Virus record (IMG/VR): IMGVR_UViG_3300025617_001059
Location: 1 to 41,859 of that record
Strand: one strand, 5' to 3'
Source of the DNA: a virus
Length of the DNA: 41,859 nt
In this document: positions 40,270 to 41,859 of the stretch, in pieces
Layout: each line of letters begins with the position of its first letter
Position numbering within the stretch: the stretch's first letter is position 1
Made by a program: the position numbers and the translations under genes
Notes under the pieces: generated by a model
The model's input: the letters and a program-made list of their open reading frames with translations, nothing else
What the model was told of the DNA's origin: nothing
Databases searched by the model: none

Positions 40270-40848
40270 TTATTTGTATTCTATATCGGCTGCCAATATA
40301 AATCGATAGTCATTACTTTGCGGGATGCCAGGACGGTGATATAGACTACCTGGATACACTAACCAATGAAAATCAGAGGGCGGAACAAAGAATTTATTAC
40401 CGCTTTCCGGGCCGTTAGGCGCAAACTCTGTGCCGCACAGCTTTCGATCTTCTACATCCTCTGGTATTTTTAAGTAGAATATACCACTCATTATTTTGCC
40501 GTCTGGAGTTTTAGGATTCCAATGATGATGCCATAAGCCTGATCGTTCTTCGGCATCTTGTTTACGTGTCATAAAACTCCACGCTTGCATATTACTTACT
40601 TGTGCTTCTCTGCCTAGTGACAGAAATACACTGGTAATAAAACTCATCCTAAACTTTAACCAACACTGTTCTTGTCTAGCAAACAAGTTTTCTTTTGTTT
40701 GATACTTAGGACTATTTTCCCAATAGTTGCCTGAGTCGATTACATTCTCAATAATCGTGATTGCTTCATCAACATCACTCTGACTAATAATACTATTCCA
40801 ATCAAACTTTTTAAAGAGGTCTGATTGTTCTACAATCGTATTAGTCAT
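40270..40848 (-). CDS. 2OG-Fe(II) oxygenase-like protein
   Basis: 192 residues. GLWHHHWNPKTPDGKIMSGIFYLKIPED is the HxH...SGxFYLxxP block of the phage/bacterial 2OG-FeII_Oxy_5-like family (H107-H109). FHWLVYPGSLYHRPGIPQSNDYRFILAAD gives H171 and R182. The WN after the histidines replaces the usual Pro-rich turn. It overlaps the related gene before it by 8 bases and sits directly upstream of the adhesin gene, so a virion-linked role is possible. Confidence 0.68.
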   Translation of the reverse strand: MTNTIVEQSDLFKKFDWNSIISQSDVDEAITIIENVIDSGNYWENSPKYQTKENLFARQEQCWLKFRMSFITSVFLSLGREAQVSNMQAWSFMTRKQDAEERSGLWHHHWNPKTPDGKIMSGIFYLKIPEDVEDRKLCGTEFAPNGPESGNKFFVPPSDFHWLVYPGSLYHRPGIPQSNDYRFILAADIEYK

Positions 40849-41476
40849 CTTGTTGTTCCTTGGGCATTAATCTTACATCCCACGCCAAGATAGTTCTAGT
40901 TCCGTATCCTTTCCATGGATAAACAGTATGACTAACATAACTAGGAAAAACAATCATCTTCATTGGCTCCGGTTTAAAGCGCCACTGATCCGTAAAAATT
41001 AAATGTGCAGGATTTCGTATTACTGGAAGTCTAAACTCAATATTAGCATCGCTGGGTTTTGAATCAGGATCTAGATCTGGGACATCAATATAGATGTTGC
41101 CGCTAATATGTGCTTCGTGATTGTGAAGAGCTTGATAATCTCCACTGTTTTGCTTAATTGTCCATGCACTAACTAATACTGGATCATATCCTTCAAGCTC
41201 ATCTTTACCACTGACTTTGAGTATGTTGCCAATATACTCTCGACACCGTGCTTCAATAAATGTTTTAAGCACCGATGTATCTAATCCAAATTCATTAGGA
41301 ACAAGTTGTACTTGCTGACCGCCTCGAATACTAATATTGGGATTTCCAGCATCATTATGTTCTTCATGTTCGTGAGCAAGCCTTGCATTCATTTGCAGTT
41401 CTGTAAAGACATCTGAAGGAACATCGTCAACAGCCATCACTGTCGGATTAAAGTAAGCAAATTTCATTTCATTCAT
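40841..41476 (-). CDS. 2OG-Fe(II) oxygenase, Oxy_5-like family
   Basis: 211 residues. SAWTIKQNSGDYQALHNHEAHISGNIYIDVPDL is the family block with H118 and H120. KMIVFPSYVSHTVYPWKGYGTRTILAWDVR gives H183 and R194. Proteins of this family are frequent in T4-like cyanophages, usually near structural genes, and their substrate is not known. The start overlaps the end of a small basic protein gene by 8 bases. Confidence 0.78.
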   Translation of the reverse strand: MNEMKFAYFNPTVMAVDDVPSDVFTELQMNARLAHEHEEHNDAGNPNISIRGGQQVQLVPNEFGLDTSVLKTFIEARCREYIGNILKVSGKDELEGYDPVLVSAWTIKQNSGDYQALHNHEAHISGNIYIDVPDLDPDSKPSDANIEFRLPVIRNPAHLIFTDQWRFKPEPMKMIVFPSYVSHTVYPWKGYGTRTILAWDVRLMPKEQQDD

Positions 41477-41621
41477 CCCATTTTATTTTTTTATACTTAG
41501 GTTTCTTTTTAATCTTGTTATCGATTACTTTTGGACGGTAGGGACCATCAAGATCCCTTACCGTTTTAGCAACCCAATTACGTTGTTTCGGAGCCTGAGG
41601 GCGCCTTGTTTTCTTTGACAT
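41469..41621 (-). CDS. Small basic protein
   Basis: 50 residues, translated by hand. It begins MSKKTRRPQAPKQRNWVAKT and continues VRDLDGPYRPKVIDNK, then a Lys-rich tail ending KWDE. The ATG at 41621 overlaps the upstream stop (TAATG) and the stop lies inside the next gene's first codons, so it is embedded in a coupled operon. The RN-VAK...GPYRPKVI-NK pattern recalls small ribosome- or nucleic-acid-binding proteins of proteobacteria and phages (ArfA-like or similar); I cannot assign it. Confidence 0.6.
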   Translation of the reverse strand: MSKKTRRPQAPKQRNWVAKTVRDLDGPYRPKVIDNKIKKKPKYKKIKWDE

Positions 41622-41859
41622 TAGACAATCCTCAGTTCCTCAATGTTAATCGGAGTGTAGTTGATTTGCTCAACACTCACACATCTGTGATTAGCTGTAG
41701 GGCTTGCGTTCTGGTGAATGTGTCCGTGTACGTTTGTCATAGGTCCGTCACCCCATCTGTGACTCTCGCCTAATGTACTGTTGTGTACAGGAACGTGAGT
41801 CAGCAACAATCCAAACTCTGGAAACATTCTCCACAAGTCAATCTTGCCCCACCAACCAC
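41621..41859 (-). CDS. Metallophosphoesterase, C-terminal part (runs off window)
   Basis: The frame is open to the last base of the window, so the start is outside; 78 codons are visible. It reads GWWGKIDLWRMFPEFGLLLTHVPVHN and then MTNVHGHIHQN. The LTHVP and GHIHQN segments are the C-terminal metal-binding motifs (GH-x-H) of calcineurin-like phosphoesterases, and VSVEQINYTPINIEEL is the usual final strand-helix. Probably a phosphodiesterase or phosphatase. The N-terminal metal ligands (DxH, GDxxD) are not in the window. Confidence 0.75.
   Translation of the reverse strand, partial: GWWGKIDLWRMFPEFGLLLTHVPVHNSTLGESHRWGDGPMTNVHGHIHQNASPTANHRCVSVEQINYTPINIEELRIV

Noticed and set aside
1-41859. 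CRISPR arrays, insertion sequences or transposases
   Set aside because: No regularly spaced direct repeats, terminal inverted repeats or transposase motifs were seen.

Overview
The window looks like an internal stretch of a large, AT-rich, T4-like marine bacteriophage (myovirus) genome. The evidence is: very tight gene packing with ATGA and TAATG start/stop overlaps; two tail-fibre/adhesin-type genes; T4-type late promoter boxes (core ATAAATA) in front of transcription units; and auxiliary metabolic genes often seen in cyanophages and pelagiphages (UvdE, an A-type Fe-S carrier, a glutathione peroxidase-like protein, QueD-like, serine hydroxymethyltransferase). KDO enzymes point to a Gram-negative host. 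Base composition suggests an AT-rich marine host such as SAR11 or a picocyanobacterium, but the host cannot be fixed from this sequence alone. Nothing here suggests integration or transposition.

Layout. (1) 1-4464, minus strand: an operon behind a near-consensus sigma70 promoter with a QueD-like protein, KdsA, KdsB, a glycosyltransferase, a 2-oxoglutarate (2OG) oxygenase, a eukaryotic-type phosphomannomutase and a truncated-by-window UV endonuclease. (2) 4468-5900, minus: a tail-fibre-like gene and a possible glycosyltransferase behind a late promoter box. (3) 5904-12217, minus: mostly conserved small phage proteins of unknown function plus GlyA, a small membrane protein and a histone-Hc1-like protein. 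They lie behind three further sigma70-type promoters, the outermost of which starts transcription exactly at a 119-nt tRNA-like RNA. (4) 12247-22260, plus: radical SAM (rSAM) enzymes interspersed with a shortened UDP-sugar dehydrogenase, an NAD-dependent epimerase, a methyltransferase, an IscA-like carrier and a glutathione peroxidase. (5) 22178-26356, minus: three more rSAM enzymes and an unknown protein. (6) 26383-38718: alternating blocks of 2OG oxygenases (AspH-like, prolyl-hydroxylase-like, TauD-like), two kinase-fold-like proteins, two rSAM enzymes with an N-terminal CxxC...CxxH knuckle, a GNAT-like protein and a 481-residue unknown. (7) 38791-41859, minus: a terminator, an Mtd-like adhesin, two more 2OG-like proteins, a small basic protein and a partial metallophosphoesterase.

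The striking feature is density: ten intact rSAM enzymes, one rSAM relative that has lost its cluster-binding cysteines, and twelve 2OG-oxygenase-like proteins between 12.2 and 41.5 kb (a thirteenth is at 1.1 kb), with no stand-alone precursor peptide visible. Two plus-strand blocks of this region start directly at late-type promoter boxes whose predicted transcription start is the A of the ATG, so they may be read as leaderless late mRNAs. Late timing would put these enzymes alongside virion assembly rather than early host takeover. Together with the sugar-nucleotide genes and flanking adhesin genes, the simplest inference is a phage-encoded system for decorating a glycan or a virion/surface protein. 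The substrate cannot be read from the sequence.
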